A DNA stretch of 40,431 nt from DASWFI01 sp036394315. Its GTDB lineage: Bacteria; Patescibacteriota; Doudnabacteria; UBA920; O2-02-FULL-48-8. The stretch covers positions 1-40,431 of the forward strand of contig DASWFI010000093.1 in NCBI GenBank assembly GCA_036394315.1, written 5' to 3'. A model generated the notes under the pieces. The model ran no database searches. It saw only the letters and a program-made list of their open reading frames with translations, and was not told the origin of the DNA. The translations under genes and the position numbers were made by a program. This document shows, piece by piece, positions 14,295-22,170 of this stretch (positions within the stretch are counted from its first letter, which is position 1; each line of letters begins with the position of its first letter).

Positions 14295-14405
14295 ATGAAA
14301 GAAAATATCATGCCAGAAGAAGAAGAAATGGCCCCAGTAGCTCCTGAAGTTCCGGTAACACCAGATGTGCCGGCAACAGAAGCTCCTGCTGAACCAGCAG
14401 TTTAA
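14295..14405 (+). CDS. Acidic Pro/Ala/Glu-rich microprotein, 36 aa
   Basis: The product is acidic and low-complexity: EEEEMAPVAPEVPVTPDVPA, then TEAPAEPAV. Such tails are often found on small virion-associated proteins. No Shine-Dalgarno precedes it, only TAATATAATTAAT. Low-complexity sequence makes the call less certain. Confidence 0.4.
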   Translation: MKENIMPEEEEMAPVAPEVPVTPDVPATEAPAEPAV

Positions 14406-14413
14406 TAAGTTTC

Positions 14414-14456
14414 GGGGAGTATAAATTAACTCGCAACTCACCCAAGCGAGAAAGGA
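14414..14456 (+). promoter_or_regulatory. Conserved leader element with hairpin, before scaffold gene
   Basis: GGGGAGTATAAATTAA (14414-14429) is followed by a hairpin CTCGC / GCGAG (14430-14434 with 14446-14450) and an AAAGGA ribosome site. The same layout, with a different stem sequence, occurs at 18263-18306. The two 5-bp stems have different bases but both pair, and both loops contain TCACCC, which suggests a conserved RNA structure. Confidence 0.55.
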
Positions 14457-14460
14457 TAGT

Positions 14461-15261
14461 ATGGATTTTGAGAATATGACAGAAGAAGAACTGTCAAAAC
14501 CGGCCGAATTGCCTAACGGTGATGAAACCATTACCGCTAGCGACGCAGAGAAAACTGCGCCAGAAGCGACCGCTGAAACCAAATCAAAGGACGAAACCCC
14601 GCCGGTTGAGGGGGACAATACTCAATCAGATAAAGGATTACCCTTCAAAGACCATCCCCGCTGGCAGGAACGTGAACGGGAATGGCAAACCAAATTGGAA
14701 CAGGCCATCGGCGAAACTAAAGCCGAATACGAAGGCCGCATTCAAAGCTTGGAAGACAAATTTTCACCCTTACTTAGGGGTGATATAAAACCCAGCGAAT
14801 TTTTTAAGAAAGTTTATGGGGATGATCCCGAACTTTATAAAGAATATTTACTGGAACGTGATACGGAAGCCCAACGAATTAAGGACGAAGCCATTGCCGA
14901 ATACGAAGGCCGTATTGAGGCCGGAAGGCAAGCGGTGGAAGCTGAAAATAAGCGTTGGGAGACATGGGTTGAAACTTCCGTCCAATCACTGAAAGACAGC
15001 GGCAAAACTTTTGATGAAAATCGCCTGAAAGCGATTGCCATCAGAGATATGCCGACTGATTTAAACGGGAATATCGATTTTACTAAAGCCTATAATATTA
15101 TGCTTTTGGAAGATCGAGTGGCTGAAACCGAGGGCAAGAAGAAAACTGATGCCCGCAAGGAATTAGCCGCCTCTACTACCAGCACCAACAAAGGTGAAGC
15201 TCCGGCCCGTGATTACCTGACCCATGAGGATATTCAAAAAGGATTGCACAAAGTCTGGTAA
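14461..15261 (+). CDS. Capsid scaffolding protein (putative)
   Basis: This 266-residue acidic protein begins with a disordered Glu/Thr/Ala/Pro stretch (1-55), then long charged helices and coiled coils (WQEREREWQTKLEQAIGETK, EYEGRIQSLEDKF; the EYEGRI unit recurs near residue 146). It ends with a short segment, DYLTHEDIQKGLHKVW. Position directly before the major capsid gene, acidity and coiled-coil content are the usual marks of a scaffold, which guides capsid assembly and then leaves. There is no protease motif. Confidence 0.8.
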   Translation: MDFENMTEEELSKPAELPNGDETITASDAEKTAPEATAETKSKDETPPVEGDNTQSDKGLPFKDHPRWQEREREWQTKLEQAIGETKAEYEGRIQSLEDKFSPLLRGDIKPSEFFKKVYGDDPELYKEYLLERDTEAQRIKDEAIAEYEGRIEAGRQAVEAENKRWETWVETSVQSLKDSGKTFDENRLKAIAIRDMPTDLNGNIDFTKAYNIMLLEDRVAETEGKKKTDARKELAASTTSTNKGEAPARDYLTHEDIQKGLHKVW

Positions 15262-15281
15262 TTATAATTAACTCTTAACTT

Positions 15282-16328
15282 ATGACGTTTACTAACAGAG
15301 TTCTATCTGTGACGTATTTCAAAATCATGCCGGCGGTTGTCGACACCGTTTTGAACTCGAACGTATTGCTGACACGAATCTTGTCAGCAACCAAGAAGTG
15401 GAAAGGTGAAACGCTGAAGTTTCCAGTGAAACTTTCAACCAATACTACTGGGACATCTTTCGGCGGCTTCGATCAATTCTCCACGACTTCTTCACAAACT
15501 CGCAACTTGCTGGCTTTTAGTCCGGCATTTTATCAGATTACCGTAGCCTTACCGCTCGACGAATTATCGGTCAACGCGGTAGATGAAACCAAAGTCATAG
15601 ATTTGATTGATGTCGAAACAGCTTCAACCGCTCAAGACATGGCTGATAACCTTGGCACCATTGCTTACGCGGACGGTACAGGCAATAACAGCAAAGACCC
15701 GTTGGGGCTTGCAGCTTTGGTTGATGATGGCACAAACGTTGCCAACATCGGCGGACTTGCTCGTTCAACCAATACCACACTAAAAGGGACGGTTACCGCT
15801 TCCTCTGGTGTGATTTCGTTGCCAAAGATGTCTACTCTTTACAACAACATCACATCCGGTTCGATCAAACCAACTCTTGGTTTGACTACTCCGGCAGTTT
15901 TTAACTTCTACGAAACACTTTTACAACCGCAAGAGCGCGTCGTTAAAGATTTCTCGATTGTTAAAAAAGGTGGCCGAATTGATAAGCCAGGACAGGGTCT
16001 TTACACCGGTACTGGTTTTACAGGATTGTACTTCAAAGGATTTCCGATTCTCGCTGATGAAAAATCAACTGCTCAACAGTTGGCTTTCGTTAACGAAGAC
16101 TTCTTGGATTTCTACGCTCTGCCTGTTGCTATGACGGATGCTATTAAATACAAATTCGTAATTGATGGCAATGATTATAACACTCCGTTGGGACTGGGCT
16201 TCTCCTGGTCCGGTTGGATCAAACCGATCAACTCGGCTTCGGTGGTAGGTCACATCTACCTTGGTGGACAGTTCATCACCCAGAATCCGAAAAGACACGG
16301 CAAGCTTACAGGAATTACATCAACGTAA
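15282..16328 (+). CDS. Major capsid protein
   Basis: The 348-residue protein follows the scaffold gene. It has the layout of an HK97-fold coat protein: N-terminal arm, ELSVNAVDETKVIDLID and an A-domain region with FNFYETLLQPQERVVKDFSI, then KGFPILADEKSTAQQLAFVNEDFLDFYALP near 260-290, and a C-terminal beta stretch (GHIYLGGQFITQNPKRHGKL). Similar 'phage major capsid' proteins of podoviruses end in this way. It should build the icosahedral shell and is a likely GroEL client. No Shine-Dalgarno is visible: the ATG follows TTAACTCTTAACTT. Confidence 0.88.
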   Translation: MTFTNRVLSVTYFKIMPAVVDTVLNSNVLLTRILSATKKWKGETLKFPVKLSTNTTGTSFGGFDQFSTTSSQTRNLLAFSPAFYQITVALPLDELSVNAVDETKVIDLIDVETASTAQDMADNLGTIAYADGTGNNSKDPLGLAALVDDGTNVANIGGLARSTNTTLKGTVTASSGVISLPKMSTLYNNITSGSIKPTLGLTTPAVFNFYETLLQPQERVVKDFSIVKKGGRIDKPGQGLYTGTGFTGLYFKGFPILADEKSTAQQLAFVNEDFLDFYALPVAMTDAIKYKFVIDGNDYNTPLGLGFSWSGWIKPINSASVVGHIYLGGQFITQNPKRHGKLTGITST

Positions 16329-16360
16329 TTAATCCTTAACAGGAAAAGAAAGGATAAATT

Positions 16361-16879
16361 ATGGCAATGCAATATGAAGGTTACGATCCGTTTACCCAGC
16401 TCAATGGTTTTTCCACCAATAAAACGGTAACATTGGGCGGTGCAACTACGATCAGCGGCGCGCTTACTTTGAGCGGAGCGGCTCCGGCGTTCACTAATGC
16501 GCCAAGCGGTCCGCAAGTTCGGGCGGTGCAACTTAGTGCCTTAGTTGGGGCAACGATTGTCTTAACTTCGGCCGACTCCGGCAAGGTTTGTATCAATCGT
16601 TCTACCAGTGGCAGTCCTTCGTGGACACTCCCAGCAGAATCTACCAACAGTGGAGCATACTTCACGTTTGTCACCGCTAATACCACAGCGGGATTTACAG
16701 TGACAAGTGCGACAGGTGTCATTCACTTTAAGACATCTGCTTCAGGTACGGTGCTTACTTCAACCACTACTCTTACCAATACTCAGGCCACGGCAATCGT
16801 GGGAGATACAATCTCCATCGCTTGTGATGGTACGGCGTGGTGGATGACCGCAATTTCCGGTACTTTTGCCGCCAGCTAA
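16361..16879 (+). CDS. Virion beta-rich protein, possibly capsid decoration, 172 aa
   Basis: The protein is Thr/Ser/Ala/Gly-rich. The N-terminal LGGATTISGALTLSGAAPAF resembles the repeated 'ALTLSGA' strands of phage tail and decoration proteins. The rest (TIVLTSADSGKVCINRSTSG ... TISIACDGTAWWMTAI) is a beta-sandwich pattern also common in phage head-associated proteins. It comes right after the major capsid gene with a good AAAGGAT ribosome site. Decoration or head fibre is inferred from position and composition. Confidence 0.7.
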   Translation: MAMQYEGYDPFTQLNGFSTNKTVTLGGATTISGALTLSGAAPAFTNAPSGPQVRAVQLSALVGATIVLTSADSGKVCINRSTSGSPSWTLPAESTNSGAYFTFVTANTTAGFTVTSATGVIHFKTSASGTVLTSTTTLTNTQATAIVGDTISIACDGTAWWMTAISGTFAAS

Positions 16880-16905
16880 GTTCTTATTATTAATTCTTCA
16901 CTATT

Positions 16906-17628
16906 ATGTCAACACAATTATCTAGTGCAACCCTTGTCGGACATGGTGGACTATACAGCAACGATTCGGTTCAGTTGATGACCCTAGGTCAAAAGATTGA
17001 ATCAGCCGACGGCCGTATCTTCCGCTACGCTCTTGCAGGTGGCGTGACACTGGTTTCCGGTAACCTCTTGCAATCGCCTGCTGTGGTTGCAGGCAACCAG
17101 ACCTTGACTCCAACCGCGTTTGCGATTGGGGCAACCTCCATCAGTGTTACTATGGGCGCAACTTCGGTTACGGCCAACCAGTATGCTATGGGTTACGCCA
17201 ACATCAACACCACACCAGGCAACGGGTTTGCCTATCTGATCTCCGGTCATGCGGCAATTACTAATGCCGTAGCTGGAACTATCAACTTAAGCGATCCAGT
17301 ACAGGTCGCGGGTACAGCAGCCTCCATCGTTGATTTGGTGCTTAATCCGTACTCTGGCGTCTTGCAGGCTCCAGTGACCACACTGACCGGCACAATCGTC
17401 GGCGGTGCAGTTGCTCCTATCACCAACGCCCAGTTCGGATGGGTACAGACTCATGGTTGTTATTCCGCTCTAAGTTCCGGCACCGCAATTGTCGGTTCCC
17501 TACTTGGTGGCGTACCTTCAGCCGCCGGTTCGGTGACTGCTTTTACTGGTGTATTACCGGTTGTCGGTTACACCATGAAAGTCGGCGTGGATGCAAAGAA
17601 TGTCCCTGTATTTTTACAAATAGATTAG
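16906..17628 (+). CDS. Virion protein, possibly decoration or head fibre, 240 aa
   Basis: The protein is beta-rich, hydrophobic and Ala/Gly/Thr-rich, starting MSTQLSSATLVGHGGLYSND. The core PAVVAGNQTLTPTAFAIGAT, then ISVTMGATSVTANQYAMGYA, is typical of major structural proteins following the capsid gene in podoviruses. Charge is low and there is no membrane segment. The ATG follows TTCACTATT with no Shine-Dalgarno. The role is inferred from position. Confidence 0.7.
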   Translation: MSTQLSSATLVGHGGLYSNDSVQLMTLGQKIESADGRIFRYALAGGVTLVSGNLLQSPAVVAGNQTLTPTAFAIGATSISVTMGATSVTANQYAMGYANINTTPGNGFAYLISGHAAITNAVAGTINLSDPVQVAGTAASIVDLVLNPYSGVLQAPVTTLTGTIVGGAVAPITNAQFGWVQTHGCYSALSSGTAIVGSLLGGVPSAAGSVTAFTGVLPVVGYTMKVGVDAKNVPVFLQID

Positions 17629-17659
17629 GGATGTTAGGTAGACTGTGTTATCATATAGG

Positions 17660-17665
17660 TATAAT
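17660..17665 (+). promoter_or_regulatory. Possible -10 box before the HNH gene
   Basis: A perfect TATAAT lies 14 bases upstream of the ATG at 17680. No good -35 is visible at the right distance, so this may be a weak or activator-dependent promoter that gives the mobile gene its own transcription, or a chance match in AT-rich DNA. Confidence 0.3.
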
Positions 17666-17679
17666 AATTAATACTATAT

Positions 17680-18198
17680 ATGATAAGCAATCCTATCCAA
17701 GAAAGTTCTTTAAAAGAAGAATATTGTGAAAAAAGGAAATCAATTAGAAAAATTGCTTATGAATTAAAGCGAAGTACTAAAACAGTAACTGACTGCCTTC
17801 ATTTATATGGAATAGAGTTAAGACCATCACGTTTCGTGAAAGGGCATCATAATTCGCTTGAAGTTCTTAAAAAAATAGGTCTTGCCCATAAAGGTAAACC
17901 TAAAAGCTATTTTTCTAAAAGACGTAAAAATCAAGGATATGTTCATCTTTGGATGCCAGATAATCCAATGAGCGGAAAAAGCGGATATATTTTTGAACAC
18001 CGTTTGGTAATGTCACAAATTTTAAACAGAAGTCTTACTTCTAATGAAATTGTCCATCACAAAAACGGAAATAGAAGCGATAATAGACCAGAAAACTTAG
18101 AACTTACTGAACGAAAATGGCATTCAAGTAAACATAGTTCCGAAGTTAAGTGTCCTAAATGTCAATTCTGTTTCACATTAAACTTCAGTAAAGATTAA
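17680..18198 (+). CDS. HNH homing endonuclease with HTH and zinc ribbon
   Basis: The 172-residue protein has an N-terminal helix-turn-helix-like segment (EEYCEKRKSIRKIAYELKRS, then TKTVTDCLHLYGI). The HNH core follows at about 108-145 (FEHRLVMSQILNRSLTSNEI, then VHHKNGNRSDNRPENLEL). A C-terminal CPKCQFCF zinc knuckle ends the protein. It would cut DNA at or near its insertion site. It sits between two structural genes and is more AT-rich than either, as expected for a mobile gene. Confidence 0.92.
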   Translation: MISNPIQESSLKEEYCEKRKSIRKIAYELKRSTKTVTDCLHLYGIELRPSRFVKGHHNSLEVLKKIGLAHKGKPKSYFSKRRKNQGYVHLWMPDNPMSGKSGYIFEHRLVMSQILNRSLTSNEIVHHKNGNRSDNRPENLELTERKWHSSKHSSEVKCPKCQFCFTLNFSKD

Positions 18199-18231
18199 AT
18201 TAAACTAAGCTTCTCTCAAGCTAGTGGTTCT

Positions 18232-18255
18232 GGCGGTCTTCCCATAAAGACCGCC
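18232..18255 (+). promoter_or_regulatory. Stable 9-bp hairpin without T-tract
   Basis: GGCGGTCTT (18232-18240) pairs perfectly with AAGACCGCC (18247-18255) around a 6-base loop. No run of T follows, so it is not a standard terminator. It lies between the HNH gene and the next structural gene and may stop degradation, slow polymerase or mark an RNA-processing site. Confidence 0.6.
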
Positions 18256-18262
18256 TCAATTA

Positions 18263-18306
18263 GGGGAGTATAAATTAAGTCCGCTTCACCCTACGGACAC
18301 GAAAGG
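18263..18306 (+). promoter_or_regulatory. Conserved leader element with hairpin, second copy
   Basis: GGGGAGTATAAATTAA (18263-18278) is identical to 14414-14429. A hairpin GTCCG / CGGAC (18279-18283 with 18294-18298) and a GAAAGG ribosome site follow. The stem sequence differs from the first copy but pairing is kept, and the loop again contains TCACCC. Confidence 0.55.
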
Positions 18307-18313
18307 TAATTCT

Positions 18314-18757
18314 GTGAAAACAATTTTGTTTGTGAATTTTTCGAAACAACCATTCTCTGGCGTGCCTTACATGTGGCCGCATCCTAAGAGTCAAGAATTA
18401 GTCGAAACAGTCGACGAAAATTGTAAATGGGATGGCCAACCTGAAACCTTCCTGCCAGGACAATCGGAATATATGGAAGATTGGCGCGCGGAACATTTAG
18501 CCAAGCATTTAATTAACCGTGAATTGGATCGGAACAATAAAGCGATTGATGATACTTATGAACGGGCCAAGATGACAAAACTTTGCATCATGGAGCCAGG
18601 AGCAGAAGTCCGGTCCTCTGATATCGATCGGGAATTGATGAATGTTAAGGAAAAATCAAAACCTGTCGCAGAAGTTTCAGTTTCACGAGGTCGACCTAAA
18701 AAAGTTAAGGAATCTGTCGCAGTCACTGAGACAGAATTTCCAGGATTAAAGGAATAA
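18314..18757 (+). CDS. Conserved phage protein near head genes, 147 aa
   Basis: It starts at GTG 18314 after the leader element. The product contains CKWDGQPETFLPGQSEYMED, then WRAEHLAKHLINRELDRNN, a block I associate with a small protein found near capsid genes in several phages. The C-terminal part has a basic RGRPKK motif (about 125-130), like an AT-hook, so it may touch DNA. Function unknown; a minor head or head-completion role is possible. Confidence 0.6.
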   Translation: MKTILFVNFSKQPFSGVPYMWPHPKSQELVETVDENCKWDGQPETFLPGQSEYMEDWRAEHLAKHLINRELDRNNKAIDDTYERAKMTKLCIMEPGAEVRSSDIDRELMNVKEKSKPVAEVSVSRGRPKKVKESVAVTETEFPGLKE

Positions 18758-18760
18758 AAT

Positions 18761-19279
18761 ATGGCCACAATAGCCACAACCAGAGGGATGCCCGCGGTTT
18801 ATAACGCTTCGGCTCCCACTCTTACCGACGGGACACCTGGGGCGTTAAATATGGACGTCAACGCTAATCTTAAAATCACTCAGGGTACGCTTTTAGCCGG
18901 TGAGGACTTAACTAATAACGTTGCGGGGGTGGCTATTAAACCGTTGTCAGTAGCTGCTTATGCGGCTTCAATGGTGCAGTCAACCGCCCTGGAAGCCAGT
19001 CACGTCATTAAAGCTGCCGCGGGCAATTTGTATGGAATATTCGGGTATAGCAATAGAGTTTCTTCCCAGTTTATCCAAGTATTCAATTCCGCGACGGTTC
19101 CTGCGGACACTGCGGTTCCTATCATTACCTTCACTGTTCCTGCCTCTTCAAACTTCAGTTTGGACTTAGGACAATTGCCCATTCAATTTGGCACAGGTAT
19201 TTCAGTTTCTAATTCTTCAACTGCTGCAACAAAAACGGCGGGGAGCGCAGATTGTTTCTTTAATGTTTTATACAGTTAA
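18761..19279 (+). CDS. Virion beta-rich protein, 172 aa
   Basis: It begins MATIATTRGMPAVYNASAPT and is rich in Ala, Thr and Val with alternating beta-strand patterns (FIQVFNSATVPADTAVPIIT, then FTVPASSNFSLDLGQLPIQF). Such sequence is typical of small phage virion proteins with a single beta-sandwich. It is flanked by structural genes and is followed four bases later by an HNH gene. No specific family. Confidence 0.65.
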   Translation: MATIATTRGMPAVYNASAPTLTDGTPGALNMDVNANLKITQGTLLAGEDLTNNVAGVAIKPLSVAAYAASMVQSTALEASHVIKAAAGNLYGIFGYSNRVSSQFIQVFNSATVPADTAVPIITFTVPASSNFSLDLGQLPIQFGTGISVSNSSTAATKTAGSADCFFNVLYS

Positions 19280-19282
19280 AAT

Positions 19283-19879
19283 ATGTCTTACCCAAAAGGT
19301 AAACCTAAATCTGAAGAATCAAAAAGAAAAGCCAGAATAAGTTGTCTTAAATTTTGGACTGATGAAAAAAAACAAGAACGGGCTGAAAAATATAGTGGTA
19401 GTAGAAACCCTTTCTTTAATAAAAAACACAGCGAAAAAACAAAAGAAAAATTAATTCAAATCAATACTGGTAAAAAATATCCCTTAGAAACACGGCTTAA
19501 AATAAGTCAAAGTTTAGTAGGAAACCAAAGAGCAAAAGGAAATAAATATAGTTTAACTATAGAACAACGAAGGCATCTAAGCGAATCTAAAAAGGGGGAT
19601 AAGAGTCCTTTCTGGAAGGGCGGAATTTCTTCAATCAATGCCTTAATTAGAAACTCATTTGAGTATAAAAATTGGCGTAGGACAGTTTTTGAACGGGACG
19701 ATTATACTTGTCAGGAATGTGGACAAAAGGGCGGAACTCTAAACGCTCACCACATTAAACAGTTTGCCTATTCTCCTGAATTAAGATTTGAGTTATCTAA
19801 TGGACTTTCACTCTGTCTTGATTGTCACAAACAAACAGACACATTCGCAAATAAAAATATTAATTTAGTTTACACATAA
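19283..19879 (+). CDS. HNH homing endonuclease with NUMOD3 repeats
   Basis: The 198-residue protein has several NUMOD3-type DNA-binding repeats in the N-terminal 110 residues (GSRNPFFNKKHSEKTKEKL; KKYPLETRLKISQSL; YSLTIEQRRHLSESKKG). The HNH domain follows: FERDDYTCQECG, then LNAHHIKQF, and LSLCLDCHKQTD, with two CxxC pairs. This order is standard for phage homing nucleases. It is inserted between two virion genes. Confidence 0.93.
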   Translation: MSYPKGKPKSEESKRKARISCLKFWTDEKKQERAEKYSGSRNPFFNKKHSEKTKEKLIQINTGKKYPLETRLKISQSLVGNQRAKGNKYSLTIEQRRHLSESKKGDKSPFWKGGISSINALIRNSFEYKNWRRTVFERDDYTCQECGQKGGTLNAHHIKQFAYSPELRFELSNGLSLCLDCHKQTDTFANKNINLVYT

Positions 19880-19883
19880 TTCT

Positions 19884-20297
19884 ATGGCAATACTACTTAC
19901 AGGTATTACAGCGTTACCTAAAATCGCTAATTATAACAACGTAGCCACGGCTGGGGCGGGAGTACCGGCTATCTATGGACTGGATAATCGTACTGGGCTT
20001 ACAGTTGTTGATGGGGCGGCTACTACCCTATACACCACAGTTAATGGCACAAGTTTATTCCGTATTACAGCTGATATTTTTGCCACTGCCGCGGTGACGG
20101 GAACGGCAAATTACACAATTAGCTGGACACAGAACGCGGGAGTAAGAACTATGATTGTTACGGCTACTGCTATTAATACTCTAGGAACAGCAACAGACTT
20201 AATAAATCCGGACACGGCGACCACTATAACAGCACAACTGACAGGTACTTTTACCGGTACATTTACAGTTGCCGGTATAGTTGAACAGCTAAAATAA
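19884..20297 (+). CDS. Virion beta-rich protein, 137 aa
   Basis: The protein has strands rich in Thr, Ala and Val (RITADIFATAAVTGTANYTI, then SWTQNAGVRTMIVTATAINT) and ends with LTGTFTGTFTVAGIVEQLK. Similar small proteins occur in phage tail-fibre regions. It may be separated from the preceding virion gene only because of the inserted HNH gene. The role is inferred from context. Confidence 0.6.
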   Translation: MAILLTGITALPKIANYNNVATAGAGVPAIYGLDNRTGLTVVDGAATTLYTTVNGTSLFRITADIFATAAVTGTANYTISWTQNAGVRTMIVTATAINTLGTATDLINPDTATTITAQLTGTFTGTFTVAGIVEQLK

Positions 20298-20319
20298 TTA
20301 ATTATTCAATTATCTTAAC

Positions 20320-21054
20320 ATGGCTAGAACTTTAGTTGCACAAGTTAGAGGCAATGCCGCTGTATTTAATGGAAGCAATGGTAATGGTATTCAACGGAGC
20401 ATTGTCGCTGACGGTAATACTGGAGATTACACGGCTTCAGCTTGGATTTATATTAGCGTAGTACCTTCAGGAAAGGTAACGTTAATAAAGAATGGCCAAA
20501 CCGGAAACGGTAATGGTGGCTGGAATTTTGTTCTTAATGCATCTTCACAATTAGAAGTAAATGATCCTGGCGGTGTCTGGGGAGGATCAGGCACCACAGT
20601 ACTATCAACCCTGACGTGGTATCACGTCGCATTCATTCGCACAGGTACCAACACGCAAATGTATTTAAATGGCGTTGCTGAAGGTGCTGTTATTACAGGA
20701 ACTTTCAACTCCCCTCAAGTCGATACTACTGTTGGCTGTACTCATAACACTACAAGCAATACATATACAAACGTATTTAATGGGTACATCGATGATGCCA
20801 GAATTTATACCCGTGCTTTATCAACCGCTGAACTTTTACAGATTTACGGAAATAATCCACAAAACAATCCAAGTACCTCTAATTTAGTTCTTTGGTATAA
20901 GTTTGATGAGACAACTGGCGCAACTACCGTAGTCGATTCTTCTGTTGCGGGAAATACGGGCACTATACAAGGTACTGTCACTTTCATAACCGGAACTGTT
21001 TGGATTACCAACATCCCTGCTCGCACAGTCGCAGGAACTCGCACTTTAGCTTAA
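20320..21054 (+). CDS. LamG/concanavalin-like lectin domain virion protein
   Basis: The 244-residue protein has a LamG-like jelly-roll: DYTASAWIYISVVPSGKVTL, then WYHVAFIRTGTNTQMYLNGV and the typical ending GYIDDARIYTRALSTAELLQ. It would bind carbohydrate on the host surface. It begins MARTLVAQV and ends RTVAGTRTLA; the next protein also begins MARTLRRQI, so a short shared N-terminal tag may attach both to the virion. It sits directly upstream of two glycosidase-like genes. Confidence 0.82.
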   Translation: MARTLVAQVRGNAAVFNGSNGNGIQRSIVADGNTGDYTASAWIYISVVPSGKVTLIKNGQTGNGNGGWNFVLNASSQLEVNDPGGVWGGSGTTVLSTLTWYHVAFIRTGTNTQMYLNGVAEGAVITGTFNSPQVDTTVGCTHNTTSNTYTNVFNGYIDDARIYTRALSTAELLQIYGNNPQNNPSTSNLVLWYKFDETTGATTVVDSSVAGNTGTIQGTVTFITGTVWITNIPARTVAGTRTLA

Positions 21055-21058
21055 TTTT

Positions 21059-22162
21059 ATGGCAAGAACATTACGTAGACAAATCGGTCCATCAAAAGCC
21101 CCTGTTCCCAGAGGTCTCAACATGTCAGGTCTCGAGATGGCTCCTGCTACGTTACCAGGAGTAGAAGGGACCAATTACACGAAGAACACTCAGCAGGATT
21201 TCAATTACGTCAGAAACAAGGGATTCAATATAGTCAGAGTCCCCTTCCTATGGGAGCGTGCTCAACCCACTGTTGGGGGAGCGTTAGATGCAACCTACAT
21301 GGGGTATCTCGACACCATTATCAACACGTGGGCGTCAGGAGCCTCACTTAAAGTCCTTTTAGAATGTCATAACTTTGGTGGTAGGGATGTATCAGGCGTT
21401 AATCGTAAGATTGGCTCAGCTCAACTGACTCAAGCAAATTTTACAGACTTGTGGACTAAAGTCGCTACTCGTTATGTGGGTAATGCAAATGTTTGGGGCT
21501 ATGACTTAATGAATGAACCAAACGCCATGCCCGTCCAGACGACGCCTGCAACTTATAACACTACGGCAACATGGACATTGGCGGCTAATGCGGCAATAGT
21601 CGCAATCCGGGCCGTTGACACTGGACATTATATCGTTGCTGAGACTGATAACTGGTCAGGACTACAGAATTTCGTAGGTGACTACGGAGCTAACCCCACT
21701 CCCTGGTTTACTGACAGTGTTGCCAATAAACTTTACTATTCCTGGCATTACTATTTTGATTCCGACCATTCTGGAACCTACGCTGGAGCTAACGCTGGTT
21801 TTGCCGGCTCAGGACTTGGTATTCAAGCAGGCGGGGATTTCCTAATTACTGTAGCCACCTGGGTCAATAATAGGGGCTTAACCGTCGGGGGTTACCCAGC
21901 ATTGTTCCTCGGTGAATATGGAGTACCGAATAATAATATATATATAGGGGGAACTATCCCAACTACAGATGAAGCTTATCTGTCTGCTCTCAGTGACTTT
22001 ATGAACGTCATGGATGCTTACAACATCGCCGGTACTCATTGGGCTACAGGGCAATGGTATTCGGCAGTTTCTACAGCTCAACCCAATTCTCCTCTTGTTC
22101 CGGCTATCGAAGCAGACCAGATGAAAATACTTCAGAATCATTTAGGAACGATAAACTATTAA
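21059..22162 (+). CDS. Glycoside hydrolase family 5-like virion enzyme
   Basis: The 367-residue protein reads as a GH5 (cellulase-type) TIM barrel. RGLNMSGLEM and GFNIVRVPFLWERAQP form the first strands, and LLECHNFGG follows near 100-108. The acid/base Glu153 is in DLMNEPNAM, SWHYYFDSDH is near 228-237, and the nucleophile Glu286 is in FLGEYGVP. It would hydrolyse a beta-linked polysaccharide, presumably host capsule, exopolysaccharide or cell-wall glycan during adsorption. No signal peptide. The N-terminal MARTL tag is shared with the lectin upstream. Both catalytic Glu are present, so it should be active. Confidence 0.88.
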   Translation: MARTLRRQIGPSKAPVPRGLNMSGLEMAPATLPGVEGTNYTKNTQQDFNYVRNKGFNIVRVPFLWERAQPTVGGALDATYMGYLDTIINTWASGASLKVLLECHNFGGRDVSGVNRKIGSAQLTQANFTDLWTKVATRYVGNANVWGYDLMNEPNAMPVQTTPATYNTTATWTLAANAAIVAIRAVDTGHYIVAETDNWSGLQNFVGDYGANPTPWFTDSVANKLYYSWHYYFDSDHSGTYAGANAGFAGSGLGIQAGGDFLITVATWVNNRGLTVGGYPALFLGEYGVPNNNIYIGGTIPTTDEAYLSALSDFMNVMDAYNIAGTHWATGQWYSAVSTAQPNSPLVPAIEADQMKILQNHLGTINY

Positions 22163-22170
22163 CCTTACTT

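Noticed and set aside
22039..22170. Extended N-terminus for the second glycosidase-like protein
   Set aside because: The extension overlaps the end of the GH5 gene in another frame. ATG 22171 directly follows that gene and gives a natural start.
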